From NCBI RefSeq assembly GCF_900109265.1, contig NZ_FNZM01000010.1, positions 248,001 to 312,000 of the forward strand: a stretch of 64,000 nucleotides of DNA, given 5' to 3'. Positions 36,346 through 45,025 of the stretch are shown here, in pieces. Position numbers and translations under genes: made by a program. How positions within the stretch are numbered: the stretch's first letter is position 1; the number at the start of each line of letters is the position of its first letter. This DNA is from Paraburkholderia tropica. Its GTDB lineage: Bacteria > Pseudomonadota > Gammaproteobacteria > Burkholderiales > Burkholderiaceae. Below the pieces are notes generated by a model that worked only from the letters and a program-made list of their open reading frames with translations, searched no databases and was not told the origin of the DNA.

Positions 36346-37542
36346 ATGTTCGAACATATCGATGCCTATCCCGGCGACCCGATTCTCTCGCTCAACGAGA
36401 ACTTCCAGAAAGATCCGCGCCAGAACAAGGTCAATCTGAGCATTGGCATCTATTTCGACGACGACGGCCGCTTGCCGGTGATGCGGGCCGTCCACGCAGC
36501 GGAAGCGGCGATTCTCAACGAGCCGGGTCCGAAGCCCTATCTGCCGATGGCCGGTTTCGCGCAGTATCGCGATGCGGTGCAGGCGCTCGTGTTCGGCGCC
36601 GAGTGCCCGTCGCGCGCGGCGGCTCGCATCGCGACCGTGCAGACGCTCGGCGGCTCGGGCGCGCTCAAGGTCGGCGCCGATTTCATCAAGCGCTATTTCC
36701 CGCAGAGCCAGGTGTGGGTGAGCGATCCGACGTGGGAAAACCATCGTTTCATCTTCGAGCGCGCGGGTTTCGAAGTGAACACGTACCCGTACTACGACGA
36801 GGCGACGGGTGGCCTGAAGTTCGACGCGATGCTCTCGGCCATCGACGCGTTGCCCGCGAAGAGCGTGGTGCTGCTGCACGCGTGCTGCCATAACCCGACC
36901 GGCGTCGATCTGAACGACGCGCAGTGGGTGCAACTGATCGACGTGCTGCAAAAGCGCGATCTGCTGCCGTTCGTCGATATGGCGTATCAGGGCTTCGGCG
37001 CGGGCCTCGACGCCGATGCGTTCGCCGTGCGCGAACTCGGCCGCCGCGGCGTGCCGGCGCTGGTCGCGAATTCGTTCTCGAAGAACTTCTCGCTGTACGG
37101 CGAGCGTTGCGGCGGTCTGCATGTGATCTGCGAAGACGCGGCGGCTGCGGACCGCGTACTGGGTCAACTGACCAGCGCGGTGCGCTCGAACTACAGCAAT
37201 CCGCCGACGCACGGCGCGAAGATCGTCACGCGCGTGCTCTCGACGCCGGAACTCAAGCAATCGTGGGAAACCGAGTTGGCGGCGATGTGCGAGCGCATCG
37301 CGCGCATGCGCGTGAAGATTCACGACGGCCTCAAGGCGCACGTGAGCGGCGAGGCGCTGGAGCGCTACGTCAAGCAGCGCGGCATGTTCACGTACACGGG
37401 GCTGAGCGCGGAGCAGGTCGATCGGCTCAAGGAAGAGTTCGGCGTGTACATCCTGCGTTCGGGCCGCATGTGCGTGGCCGGGCTCAATGAGAAGAACGTG
37501 AGCGTCGTGGTCGATGCGGTGGGCAAGGTGCTGAAGGACTAA
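36346..37542 (+). CDS. tyrB: Aromatic amino acid aminotransferase (TyrB/AspC-like, class I PLP)
   Basis: Transfers the amino group between aromatic amino acids (or aspartate) and 2-oxoglutarate. From MFEHIDAYPGDPILSLNENF at 36346 the product is 398 residues. HACCHNPTGVDL and the PLP-lysine region NSFSKNFSLYGERCGGL are plain. The segments VWVSDPTWENHRFIF and SNYSNPPTHGAKIV match AspC/TyrB enzymes. It lies 62 bp after the permease and ends at a terminator. TyrB versus AspC cannot be settled by eye. Confidence 0.9.
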   Translation: MFEHIDAYPGDPILSLNENFQKDPRQNKVNLSIGIYFDDDGRLPVMRAVHAAEAAILNEPGPKPYLPMAGFAQYRDAVQALVFGAECPSRAAARIATVQTLGGSGALKVGADFIKRYFPQSQVWVSDPTWENHRFIFERAGFEVNTYPYYDEATGGLKFDAMLSAIDALPAKSVVLLHACCHNPTGVDLNDAQWVQLIDVLQKRDLLPFVDMAYQGFGAGLDADAFAVRELGRRGVPALVANSFSKNFSLYGERCGGLHVICEDAAAADRVLGQLTSAVRSNYSNPPTHGAKIVTRVLSTPELKQSWETELAAMCERIARMRVKIHDGLKAHVSGEALERYVKQRGMFTYTGLSAEQVDRLKEEFGVYILRSGRMCVAGLNEKNVSVVVDAVGKVLKD

Positions 37543-37568
37543 GCAGCGAATCGATCCACGCAATGCAG

Positions 37569-37603
37569 GCAAAGGCCCCGTGAAAGCGGGGCCTTTGCTT
37601 TTT
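37569..37603. terminator. Bidirectional intrinsic terminator (tyrB / lipoprotein gene)
   Basis: GCAAAGGCCCCG at 37569-37580 pairs with CGGGGCCTTTGC at 37587-37598, followed by TTTTT. It overlaps the end region of the convergent small lipoprotein gene. Confidence 0.88.
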
Positions 37604-37790
37604 AGAAGCGCATGCCGGTTCCGCACCCGCCGGCGACGCCGCCACCGCTGCCGCCCGCTGCGCCGCAGAACACGCCGCAGCCGCTGAGGCTGACGGCGAT
37701 CAAGAGGCCGATCGCGCCCAAACGCGCCTTGCGCGCGAGCGCCGCGCGAAATCTAACCGGATTGTCATCAAAACTCGTGTGTTTCGTCAT
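37602..37790 (-). CDS. Tiny predicted lipoprotein, Cys/Gly-rich
   Basis: A 62-residue product from the ATG at 37790 (MTKHTSFDDNPVRFR). After a basic segment it has a hydrophobic run ending in the lipobox LLIAVSLSGC. The remaining ~23 residues are Gly/Ala-rich with two further Cys beyond the lipid-anchor position and its neighbour (CGVFCGAAGG, then GGCGTG). I do not recognise a family. The frame is open upstream, but the 62-residue form is the one with a normal lipoprotein signal. It sits between two other transcription units, with its 3' end against the tyrB terminator. Confidence 0.6.
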   Translation of the reverse strand: MTKHTSFDDNPVRFRAALARKARLGAIGLLIAVSLSGCGVFCGAAGGSGGGVAGGCGTGMRF

Positions 37791-38043
37791 TGCGTGCGCA
37801 CCAGAGAATGTTGAGCGATGGCGGCGTCGATCCTGCGCCCCGATTGGCCACGCTAACGCCGTGCCGCGGCTGGGCGCCATCAGACGTATCCGGTTTTTCC
37901 GGTATTGGTCTGAGTTAATGCGCTTCGCATCAAACAGGGCGCCTGTCAACCTGTAAGAGCTTGACGTGTCACACGACAGACGTCGACGGTCTTCCAGGTC
38001 TTACCCTGATAGAATGCGTGGGCCGCAACGTAGTGGATTGCCG

Positions 38044-38448
38044 ATGAAATTGCTTGATGCCCTCGTCGAACAACGGATTGCCGCCGCAGCAGCGCGCGGC
38101 GACTTCGACGATCTGGATGGCGCACGCGCGCCCCAGGAACTCGACGACGACCCGTTCGTGCCCGATGACGTCCGGGTCGCGAACCGCATCCTGAAGAACG
38201 CCGGTTTCGTGCCGCCCGCGGTCGAACAACTGCGCGCGCTGCGCGATCTCCAGGAAGAACTCGCCAAGGTCGGCGACAACAAAGCCGCGCGCTGCCGCCT
38301 GCGCGCGCGCATGCTCGCGCTCGACATGGCGCTGGAGTCGCTGCGCGGCGGCCCGATGGTCGTGCCGCACGAATACCGACGCCGTATCGCCGAACGCCTG
38401 TCCGAACGCGCGGCAGGCGAGGGCGGCTTCGCGGCGGGCAGCGCGTGA
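38044..38448 (+). CDS. DUF1992 domain protein (DnaJC28-like)
   Basis: Conserved small cytosolic protein of unknown function. From MKLLDALVEQRIAAAAARGD at 38044 it has 134 residues. The hallmark is FDDLDGARAPQELDDDPFVP followed by RILKNAGFVPP. The rest is helical and Arg/Glu-rich. Its stop overlaps the GTG start of tadA, so the two are coupled. Confidence 0.85.
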   Translation: MKLLDALVEQRIAAAAARGDFDDLDGARAPQELDDDPFVPDDVRVANRILKNAGFVPPAVEQLRALRDLQEELAKVGDNKAARCRLRARMLALDMALESLRGGPMVVPHEYRRRIAERLSERAAGEGGFAAGSA

Positions 38449-39125
38449 ACGTCGATCCGGGCGCCACGCCGCCCGACGAGACGCCGCAGCCGGGCGTCAG
38501 CGCCGAACCGGCTGCCGCTGTCGACCCTTCAGTCGCTCCTTCCGCCGATCATTCGGCTGACGCCTGCGCCGCTCCTCAACCCGATCCCGTCGCCGACCGC
38601 GACCGCCATTTCATGCGCCTCGCGCAAGCCGCCGCCGACGAAGCGCGCGCGGCCGGCGAAGTGCCGGTCGGCGCGGTGCTGGTGCGCGGCGACGAGGTGA
38701 TCGCCACGGGCTTCAATCATCCGATCGGCACGCACGACCCGTCGGCGCACGCGGAAATGGCGGCGCTGCGCGCGGCCGGCGCCGCGCTGGGTAACTACCG
38801 CTTGCCCGGCTGTGAACTCTATGTGACCCTAGAACCGTGCCTGATGTGCGCGGGCGCCATCATGCACGCCCGCATCTCGCGCGTCGTGTACGGCGCGCGC
38901 GACCCGAAGACGGGCGCGTGCGGCAGCGTCGTCGATGCCTTTTCGAACGGCCAGCTCAATCACCACACGAGCGTGATGGGCGGCGTGCTCGAAACGGAAT
39001 GCGGCGACGCGCTGCGGTCGTTCTTCGCCGAGCGGCGCCGTGCCAGCCGCGAAGCGCGACGCGCAGCGGCGGAGCAGGCCACCGACGCCTCCGCTGGCGC
39101 GCCGTCCGACGACAATCCATCCTGA
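38445..39125 (+). CDS. tadA: tRNA-specific adenosine deaminase TadA
   Basis: Deaminates A34 of tRNA-Arg(ACG) to inosine. The zinc deaminase signature is complete: HAEMAALRAAG supplies the His and catalytic Glu, and TLEPCLMCAGAIMHAR the two Cys. From the GTG at 38445 the product has 226 residues. The first ~45 are a Pro/Asp/Ala-rich extension before DRHFMRLAQAAADEA. There is also an Ala/Arg-rich C-terminal tail, so it is about 60 residues longer than E. coli TadA. A start inside the extension is possible. The GTG overlaps the DUF1992 stop. Confidence 0.93.
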   Translation: MNVDPGATPPDETPQPGVSAEPAAAVDPSVAPSADHSADACAAPQPDPVADRDRHFMRLAQAAADEARAAGEVPVGAVLVRGDEVIATGFNHPIGTHDPSAHAEMAALRAAGAALGNYRLPGCELYVTLEPCLMCAGAIMHARISRVVYGARDPKTGACGSVVDAFSNGQLNHHTSVMGGVLETECGDALRSFFAERRRASREARRAAAEQATDASAGAPSDDNPS

Positions 39126-39166
39126 CTCCGCTCGCCGCGCTCCGGCGAGCTTCCACCGCCTCGAAC

Positions 39167-40093
39167 ATGATCAAGCATCGCACCATCGAACTGATCGCGC
39201 CGTCGGGCTATCCGCATGATCCGGCGGCGGTGCATCGCGGGATCGCGCGTCTGCGCGCCGAAGGTCACCGCGTCGAGAACGTCGACGCCACCGAACGCCG
39301 CTTTCAGCGCTTCGCGGGCACCGACGGCCAGCGCGCCGCCGAACTGAACCGTCTCGCCGATCCCGCGCGCGCCTTGCCCGACATCGCGCTGGCGGTGCGC
39401 GGCGGGTACGGCGCGGTGCGCGTCCTGCACGGACTCGACTACGAAGGACTGCAGCGACGCCTGACCGATCAGCCGATCGCGTTGGTCGGTCATAGCGATT
39501 TCACGGCGATCCAGCTGGCGCTGTTCGCGCGCGCGGGTATCAAGACGTTCGGCGGCCCGATGCTGCTCAGCGATTTCGGCGCGGAAACGCTCAGCACTTT
39601 CACGATGCGCCACTTCTGGGACGTGCTGACGAAACCCGAGTACACGCTCAAGGTGCACGCGCCGCAGGCGCAGCAGGCCGACGTGTCGGGCATGCTCTGG
39701 GGCGGCAATCTGGCCGTGCTCACGTCGCTGATCGGCACGCCGTATATGCCGCCGGTGGAGGGCGGCATTCTTTTCGTCGAGGATGTGAACGAGCAGCCGT
39801 TCCGCGTCGAACGCATGCTGTATCAACTGCATCTTTCCGGCATCCTCGCGCGGCAGAAGGCACTCGTGCTCGGCGATTTTTCGGGCGGCAAGCCGTTCGA
39901 CTACGACAACGGTTACGACCTGCACGCAGCGATCGAACAGATTCGCTCGCTGGCGGGCATTCCGGTGATCACGGGCCTGCCGTTCGGCCATATCGCCGAT
40001 ATGGTCACGCTGCCGTTCGGCGCGCAGGCGCAATTGAGCGCCCACGCGCATGGTTTCGAGTTGCAGATGAGCGGGTATCCGCATCTTGGCTGA
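39167..40093 (+). CDS. ldcA: Muramoyltetrapeptide LD-carboxypeptidase (S66 family)
   Basis: Removes the terminal D-Ala from tetrapeptides during peptidoglycan recycling in the cytosol. From MIKHRTIELIAPSGYPHDPA at 39167 it has 308 residues. The nucleophile Ser is in ALVGHSDFTAIQLAL. The other S66 residues fit FVEDVNEQPFRVERML (Glu) and GLPFGHIADMVTLPFG (His). It lies 41 bp after tadA and ends at a terminator. Confidence 0.93.
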   Translation: MIKHRTIELIAPSGYPHDPAAVHRGIARLRAEGHRVENVDATERRFQRFAGTDGQRAAELNRLADPARALPDIALAVRGGYGAVRVLHGLDYEGLQRRLTDQPIALVGHSDFTAIQLALFARAGIKTFGGPMLLSDFGAETLSTFTMRHFWDVLTKPEYTLKVHAPQAQQADVSGMLWGGNLAVLTSLIGTPYMPPVEGGILFVEDVNEQPFRVERMLYQLHLSGILARQKALVLGDFSGGKPFDYDNGYDLHAAIEQIRSLAGIPVITGLPFGHIADMVTLPFGAQAQLSAHAHGFELQMSGYPHLG

Positions 40094-40107
40094 TCGACGT
40101 GACTGCG

Positions 40108-40130
40108 AAGCGCCTTCGGGCGCTTTTTTT
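40108..40130 (+). terminator. Intrinsic terminator after ldcA
   Basis: AAGCGCC, a TTCG tetraloop and GGCGCTT followed by a T-run. Confidence 0.9.
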
Positions 40131-40203
40131 GACGCCTTATTTGCAACTAACTGCCAAAAAATCGAGCGCCATACCCATGTTCAAGGAACCGCTTCGATAC
40201 TGG

Positions 40204-40214
40204 ATTGTTGACAA
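40204..40214. promoter_or_regulatory. Candidate GntR-family operator, distal copy
   Basis: ATTGTTGACAA, identical over 11 bp to the first 11 bp of the operator-like element at 40346-40357. It could allow looping by a dimeric or tetrameric repressor. Confidence 0.35.
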
Positions 40215-40345
40215 AAAATTGGGCCATTGTGGGGCAGCCGGTCACCACGAAAGTGCGATATTCCCAGAATTGACGCGGGTTTCACCGTTACGATGCACGA
40301 ACGTCTTGCGTCGGCGTGGGTATCTTCCCCAGGATGGCCGATAAA

Positions 40346-40377
40346 ATTGTTGACAATCTTTATGTCCAAACTAGCAT
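40346..40377 (+). promoter_or_regulatory. gntR promoter overlapped by a palindromic operator candidate
   Basis: ATTGT-TG-ACAAT at 40346-40357 is a perfect inverted repeat with a 2-bp centre. The -35 hexamer TTGACA (40350-40355) lies inside it. A possible -10, TAGCAT, follows at 40372-40377 after a 16-bp spacer. A regulator bound here would block RNA polymerase, which suggests autorepression of the downstream GntR gene. Confidence 0.5.
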
Positions 40378-40399
40378 ACCCAACATCAAGGTGACAGAC

Positions 40400-41128
40400 A
40401 TGCGAAACACCGAAACCGATACCGAAGCCGACGCGACCGGCACGAAACCCGAGGCGATCGCCGCGCGTATCCGCGCCGCGATCCTCGAACATCGTTTGCC
40501 GCCTGGCGCGAAGCTGACGGAAGCGCAGTTGTGCGAAGTGTTCGGCGTGAAGCGTGGCCCGATCCGCCAGGCGCTGGCGCTGCTGGCCACCGATCATCTC
40601 GTCGATCTGGAACCGAACCGGGGCGCGTTCGTCGCGAGTCCTTCGCTACAGGAGGTTCACGAGGTGTTCGAGATGCGCCGCATCATCGAACTCGCGGTGG
40701 TGGAGCGCGTTTGCAGCGCGCAGCACGGCAACCGGCGGTTGAAGAGCATCGGCGAGACGATCCGGCGCGAACGCAAGGCGTTCGAGAGCCGCGACTTTCC
40801 GGCGTGGATTCGCCTCTCGGGCGAGTTCCACACGGCGCTCGCGACGCTTACCGGCAACACGGTGCTGTGCGACTGCCTGAACGGACTGGTGGCGCGTTCG
40901 ACGCTGATTTCGGCGCTTTACGAATCGCCGGGACGCAGCCCCTGTTCGTACGACGATCACGAGGCCATTTTGACGGCGCTCGAAAGCGGTCAGGCGCAGG
41001 AAGCGGCGGCGCTGATGGTGCGGCATCTGCAGGGCGTCGAGCTGAAAATGCTCGACCGGCCGGCGGGCGCATCGGTCGATTTGCAGGATGTGTTCGGCAC
41101 GCGCGAGACCGCGGCGTCCGGACGTTGA
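40400..41128 (+). CDS. GntR-family transcriptional regulator, FadR/FCD subfamily
   Basis: Probable regulator of the adjacent purine/allantoin genes. From MRNTETDTEADATGTKPEAI at 40400 it has 242 residues; an upstream in-frame start at 40316 precedes the promoter and is rejected. The winged HTH spans about residues 15-80 (ILEHRLPPGAKLTEAQLCEV). The C-terminal FCD ligand domain has its His positions in SGEFHTALATLTGN and SYDDHEAILTALESGQ. Ligand and targets are inference from position. Confidence 0.88.
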   Translation: MRNTETDTEADATGTKPEAIAARIRAAILEHRLPPGAKLTEAQLCEVFGVKRGPIRQALALLATDHLVDLEPNRGAFVASPSLQEVHEVFEMRRIIELAVVERVCSAQHGNRRLKSIGETIRRERKAFESRDFPAWIRLSGEFHTALATLTGNTVLCDCLNGLVARSTLISALYESPGRSPCSYDDHEAILTALESGQAQEAAALMVRHLQGVELKMLDRPAGASVDLQDVFGTRETAASGR

Positions 41129-41451
41129 ACCAGACGCCGAATCGGGCAGGGCGGCGAGCGTTGCGGCGAGCAACCGCCGCCGCATAAAAGAACGAAACAG
41201 AGCAAACCAGGGAATTCGAACGATCGTGATGCGCACGCCGCCAGGCGTTCTCCGCACACGCATCGGCATGACGGTGGGCACGGCGATCAGGGCGCGCGCA
41301 AGCGGCGACCGACGCGGTGCGCAGCACGCGGCGCAAGGCCCCGTGCATCCGCAGGGAATCATCGCGGCGGCCGCAACGAGCGGCGCGGCGCGCGTGTCGA
41401 GGCGTTCAGGCGTCTTTTTTCCGTCGGCGTATCCATCCCAAGGAGCGGGTC
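41129..41451. other. gntR-permease intergenic region, 323 bp
   Basis: GC-rich spacer leading to an AAGGAG ribosome-binding site at about 41440. No clear promoter, terminator or small ORF was found, so the permease gene may be read from the gntR promoter. Confidence 0.4.
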
Positions 41452-42975
41452 ATGGCTCAGTTCAGCGCATCTCCAGGCAGTCCGGCAGTGCCCGGTTTCG
41501 ATTCAGGCGAAAGCGGCAACAGCGGCGATGGCGCCGACAATCTGACGATCCCGGCCGGCTACAGCGAGCGGCTCTACAACCACGATCTTGCGCCGCTCAA
41601 GGAGCAAACCTGGGGCGCGTACAACATCTTCGCGTTCTGGATGTCCGATGTGCACAGCGTCGGCGGCTATGTGTTCGCGGGCTCGCTGTTCGCGCTTGGT
41701 CTCACGAGCTGGCAGGTGCTGGTCGCGCTGATCGTCGGCATCTCGATCGTGAACGTGCTCTGCAATCTCATCGCGCGTCCGAGTCAGCGTCACGGCGTGC
41801 CGTATCCGGTCGCGTGCCGCGGCACCTTCGGCGTGCTCGGCGCGAATATTCCCGCTGTGATTCGCGGCCTCATCGCGGTGGCGTGGTACGGCATCCAGAC
41901 CTTCCTGGCGTCAAGCGCGCTTGTGATCGTCGTGCTCAAATTCTTCCCGCAACTGATGCCTTACGCCGACGTGCACAAGCACGGCATGCTCGGTCTTTCC
42001 ACGGTCGGCTGGGCCGGCTTCATGACGCTCTGGGTGCTGCAGGCGTTCGTGTTCTGGAACGGCATGGACACCATCAAGAAGTTCATCGACTTCGCGGGCC
42101 CGGCAGTCTACGTGGTGATGTTCGCGCTCGCGGGTTACATGGTTTATCGCGCGGGCTGGCAGAACATCGGCCTGAATCTCGGCGGCGTGAAGTATCACGG
42201 CACCGAGGTGATTCCGGTGATGATCACGGCGATCTCGCTGGTGGTGTCGTATTTCTCGGGGCCGATGCTCAATTTCGGCGACTTCTCGCGCTATGGCAAG
42301 TCGCTGCGCAGCGTGCATCGCGGCAACTTCTGGGGCCTGCCCGTCAACTTTCTCGCGTTTTCGCTGGTCACGGTGATCACGACGTCGGCGACGCTGCCGG
42401 TGTTCGGGCAACTGATTACCGATCCGGTCGAAACGGTGGGTCGTATCGATCATCCGACCGCCGTGATTCTGGGCGCGCTCACGTTCACGATCGCGACCAT
42501 CGGCATCAACATCGTCGCGAACTTCGTGTCGCCCGCGTTCGACTTCTCGAACGTCGCGCCGCGTCTCATCAGCTGGCGTGCGGGCGGCATGCTCGCGGCG
42601 GTCGCGTCGATCTTCATCACGCCGTGGAATCTGTTCAACAATCCGGGCGTGATTCACTACACGCTCGACGTGCTCGGCGCGTTCATCGGGCCTTTGTATG
42701 GTGTCCTGATCGTCGACTTCTATCTCGTGAAGCGCGGCCGGCTCGCGGTCGACGACCTTTATTCGGTTTCGCCGAAGGGCGCGTACTGGTACAGCAACGG
42801 CGTGAACTGGCGCGCGGTCGCGGCGCTGTTGCCCGCAGCCGTGATCGCGGTGCTCTGCGTGATGATGCCGTCGTTCGGCAATGCGGCGAACTTCTCGTGG
42901 TTCATCGGCGCGGCGCTCGGCGCACTGTTCTATCGCGCCTTCACGATGGGCGAACGCGCCCGCGCGCAGGCCTGA
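41452..42975 (+). CDS. NCS1-family permease, likely allantoin / hydantoin / purine transporter
   Basis: Twelve-helix cation symporter for nucleobases or hydantoins. AAGGAG before the ATG at 41452 supports MAQFSASPGSPAVPGF; the product has 507 residues. The start of the transport domain (NHDLAPLKEQTWGAYNIFAF, preceding WMSDVHS) and the helix near GPMLNFGDFSRYGKS are typical of PucI/Mhp1-like proteins. Its place directly before racemase and allantoinase genes makes allantoin the best guess for the substrate. Confidence 0.88.
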   Translation: MAQFSASPGSPAVPGFDSGESGNSGDGADNLTIPAGYSERLYNHDLAPLKEQTWGAYNIFAFWMSDVHSVGGYVFAGSLFALGLTSWQVLVALIVGISIVNVLCNLIARPSQRHGVPYPVACRGTFGVLGANIPAVIRGLIAVAWYGIQTFLASSALVIVVLKFFPQLMPYADVHKHGMLGLSTVGWAGFMTLWVLQAFVFWNGMDTIKKFIDFAGPAVYVVMFALAGYMVYRAGWQNIGLNLGGVKYHGTEVIPVMITAISLVVSYFSGPMLNFGDFSRYGKSLRSVHRGNFWGLPVNFLAFSLVTVITTSATLPVFGQLITDPVETVGRIDHPTAVILGALTFTIATIGINIVANFVSPAFDFSNVAPRLISWRAGGMLAAVASIFITPWNLFNNPGVIHYTLDVLGAFIGPLYGVLIVDFYLVKRGRLAVDDLYSVSPKGAYWYSNGVNWRAVAALLPAAVIAVLCVMMPSFGNAANFSWFIGAALGALFYRAFTMGERARAQA

Positions 42976-43018
42976 GCCCGCGAAAGACGCAAGAGACGAA
43001 GGAGACGAAGGAACTGCC

Positions 43019-43807
43019 ATGCGTATCAAACTCATCAATCCGAACACCACGCAGCGCATGACGGCCGCCATGGACCAGTGCGCGCGCGCCGTCGTTGCGC
43101 CGGGCACCGATGTGGTGGCCGTGAGTCCGACCATGGGGCCGCCCTCGATCGAGGGCTATTACGACGAGGCGCTCGCGACGCCCGGCTTGCTCGCGGAAGT
43201 GGAGGCGGGCGAGCGCGAGGGCTATGACGGCTACGTGATCGCCTGCTTCGGCGATCCCGGTCTGTACGCCGCGCGCGAACTGGCGCGCGGGCCGGTGGTG
43301 GGCATCGCCGAAGCGGCCATGCACGCGGCGAGCGTGCTCGCGCCCGGCTTCTCGGTGGTGACGACGCTCTCGCGCACCCGCGCGATGGCCTGGCATCTGG
43401 CCGAGCGCTATGGCATGACGCGTTTCTGCCGCAACGTGCGCGCGATCGACGTGGCCGTGCTCGAACTCGACGAGCCGGGTTCGGCGGCGCGCCGCGCGAT
43501 CGTCGACGAATGCCGGCGCGCGCTCGAGGAAGACGGCAGCGATGCCATCGTGCTTGGCTGCGCGGGCATGACGAGCCTGTGCGCCCAGGTGGAGGACGCG
43601 CTGGGCGTGCCGGTCGTCGATGGCGTGACGGCGGCCGTGAAATGGGTCGAGGCGCTGGTCGCGCTGCGCCTGACGACCGCCAAGCGCGGCGACTTCGCGC
43701 GTCCGCTCGCCAAGCGCTACGACGGCGAATTCGCCCGCTTCAGCCCGACCAGCCCCGCGAGCGCGACGGACACGCCGCCGCCGGTGCGCCCGCTGCGCTA
43801 CGGGTAA
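43019..43807 (+). CDS. Hydantoin/allantoin racemase (Asp/Glu racemase superfamily)
   Basis: Interconverts enantiomers of allantoin or 5-substituted hydantoins so that the stereospecific allantoinase can use both. From MRIKLINPNTTQRMTAAMDQ at 43019 it has 262 residues. The two catalytic Cys are visible in VIACFGDPG (Cys76) and VLGCAGMTS (about Cys181). The upstream gap carries a short GAGACGAAG direct repeat that doubles as a purine-rich ribosome-binding region. It lies 43 bp after the permease. Confidence 0.88.
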   Translation: MRIKLINPNTTQRMTAAMDQCARAVVAPGTDVVAVSPTMGPPSIEGYYDEALATPGLLAEVEAGEREGYDGYVIACFGDPGLYAARELARGPVVGIAEAAMHAASVLAPGFSVVTTLSRTRAMAWHLAERYGMTRFCRNVRAIDVAVLELDEPGSAARRAIVDECRRALEEDGSDAIVLGCAGMTSLCAQVEDALGVPVVDGVTAAVKWVEALVALRLTTAKRGDFARPLAKRYDGEFARFSPTSPASATDTPPPVRPLRYG

Positions 43808-44065
43808 ACGCGTGTCCGGCGAGCGTGCAAGCCGGGCGCGGCCCGTCCGGCTCATACACCTCGCTTGACCCGCACTATCTGAGCGTGCATATGGGCGCGG
43901 CCTGACGATTTCGCTACACTGGGCCGGTCCGTGAAGCAGATCGCCGTCGAATCCCGCCAATCCTTGTGGCGCAAGGCTTGCAGGCGGGTGGTACCGGTAT
44001 CGCGCGGACCCGGAAGCCGTTTTCAGCGTGTGTTTTATCCTCACCATTCGATTGATTCGACCAGC

Positions 44066-45025
44066 ATGCCACTCGATCCCCACTATCCCCGCGATCTGAT
44101 CGGTTATGGCCGCCATCCGGTGCAGGCCAACTGGCCTGGGCGCGCGCGCGTCGCTGTGCAGTTCGTGCTCAACTACGAAGAGGGCGGCGAGAACTGCGTG
44201 CTGCACGGCGATCCCGCGTCGGAGCAGTTTCTCTCCGAGATCGTCGGCGCGGCTGCGTATCCCTCGCGTCATATGAGCATGGAGTCGATCTACGAATACG
44301 GCTCGCGCGCGGGCGTGTGGCGCATCCTGCGCGAGTTCGAGAAGCGCGGTCTGCCGCTGACCGTGTTCGGCGTGGGCATGGCGATCGAGCGTTATCCCGA
44401 CGTCGCGCGCGCATTCGTCGAACTGGGTCACGAGATCGCGTGCCACGGTTATCGCTGGATTCACTATCAGGACGCGACGCCGGAACTCGAAGCCGAGCAC
44501 ATGAAGCTCGGCATGCAGGCGATCGAGCGCGTGACGGGCCAGCGCCCGCTCGGCTGGTACACGGGGCGCGACAGTCCGAACACGCATCGTCTGGTGGCGG
44601 AATACGGCGGCTTTCTCTACGACTCCGACAATTACGGCGACGACCTGCCGTTCTGGATGGACGTGACGGTGACGGGCGGCAAGACCTCGCCGCAACTGAT
44701 CGTGCCGTACACGCTCGACACCAACGACATGCGCTTCGCCACGCCGCAAGGCTTCAATACGGCGGATCACTTCTTCACCTATCTGCGCGACGCGTTCGAC
44801 GTGCTCTACGAGGAAGGCGACGAAGCGCCGAAGATGCTGTCGATCGGCATGCACTGCCGTCTGCTCGGACGGCCGGGGCGCTTCCGCGCGCTGCAGCGCT
44901 TTCTCGATCACATCGAACAACACGAGCGCGTATGGGTCACGCGCCGCGTGGATATCGCGCGCCACTGGCGCGAGCACCATCCCTATCAACCGCAACAGAA
45001 CGAGAACCGCGGGGCCGCCGCATGA
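44066..45025 (+). CDS. puuE: Allantoinase, polysaccharide-deacetylase type
   Basis: Hydrolyses allantoin to allantoate without the metal centre of classical amidohydrolase allantoinases. From MPLDPHYPRDLIGYGRHPVQ at 44066 it has 319 residues; a longer frame upstream (43931) is less typical. Characteristic segments are QFVLNYEEGGENCVLHGD, HEIACHGYRWIHYQD, YTGRDSPNTHRL and the C-terminal MLSIGMHCRLLGRPGR. Its stop overlaps the uraD ATG. Confidence 0.93.
   Translation: MPLDPHYPRDLIGYGRHPVQANWPGRARVAVQFVLNYEEGGENCVLHGDPASEQFLSEIVGAAAYPSRHMSMESIYEYGSRAGVWRILREFEKRGLPLTVFGVGMAIERYPDVARAFVELGHEIACHGYRWIHYQDATPELEAEHMKLGMQAIERVTGQRPLGWYTGRDSPNTHRLVAEYGGFLYDSDNYGDDLPFWMDVTVTGGKTSPQLIVPYTLDTNDMRFATPQGFNTADHFFTYLRDAFDVLYEEGDEAPKMLSIGMHCRLLGRPGRFRALQRFLDHIEQHERVWVTRRVDIARHWREHHPYQPQQNENRGAAA

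Larger units (their letters stand above)
40094..40399. other. ldcA-gntR intergenic region, 306 bp
   Basis: After the terminator, the region is AT-richer than its surroundings. It carries two copies of an 11-bp palindromic element (40204-40214 and 40346-40357), 142 bp apart, and a promoter at the second copy. No small gene or RNA was recognised. Confidence 0.55.

Noticed and set aside
41088..43061. 657-codon frame covering the NCS1 permease
   Set aside because: An out-of-frame shadow of the permease: Arg/Gly-rich and without hydrophobic helices.
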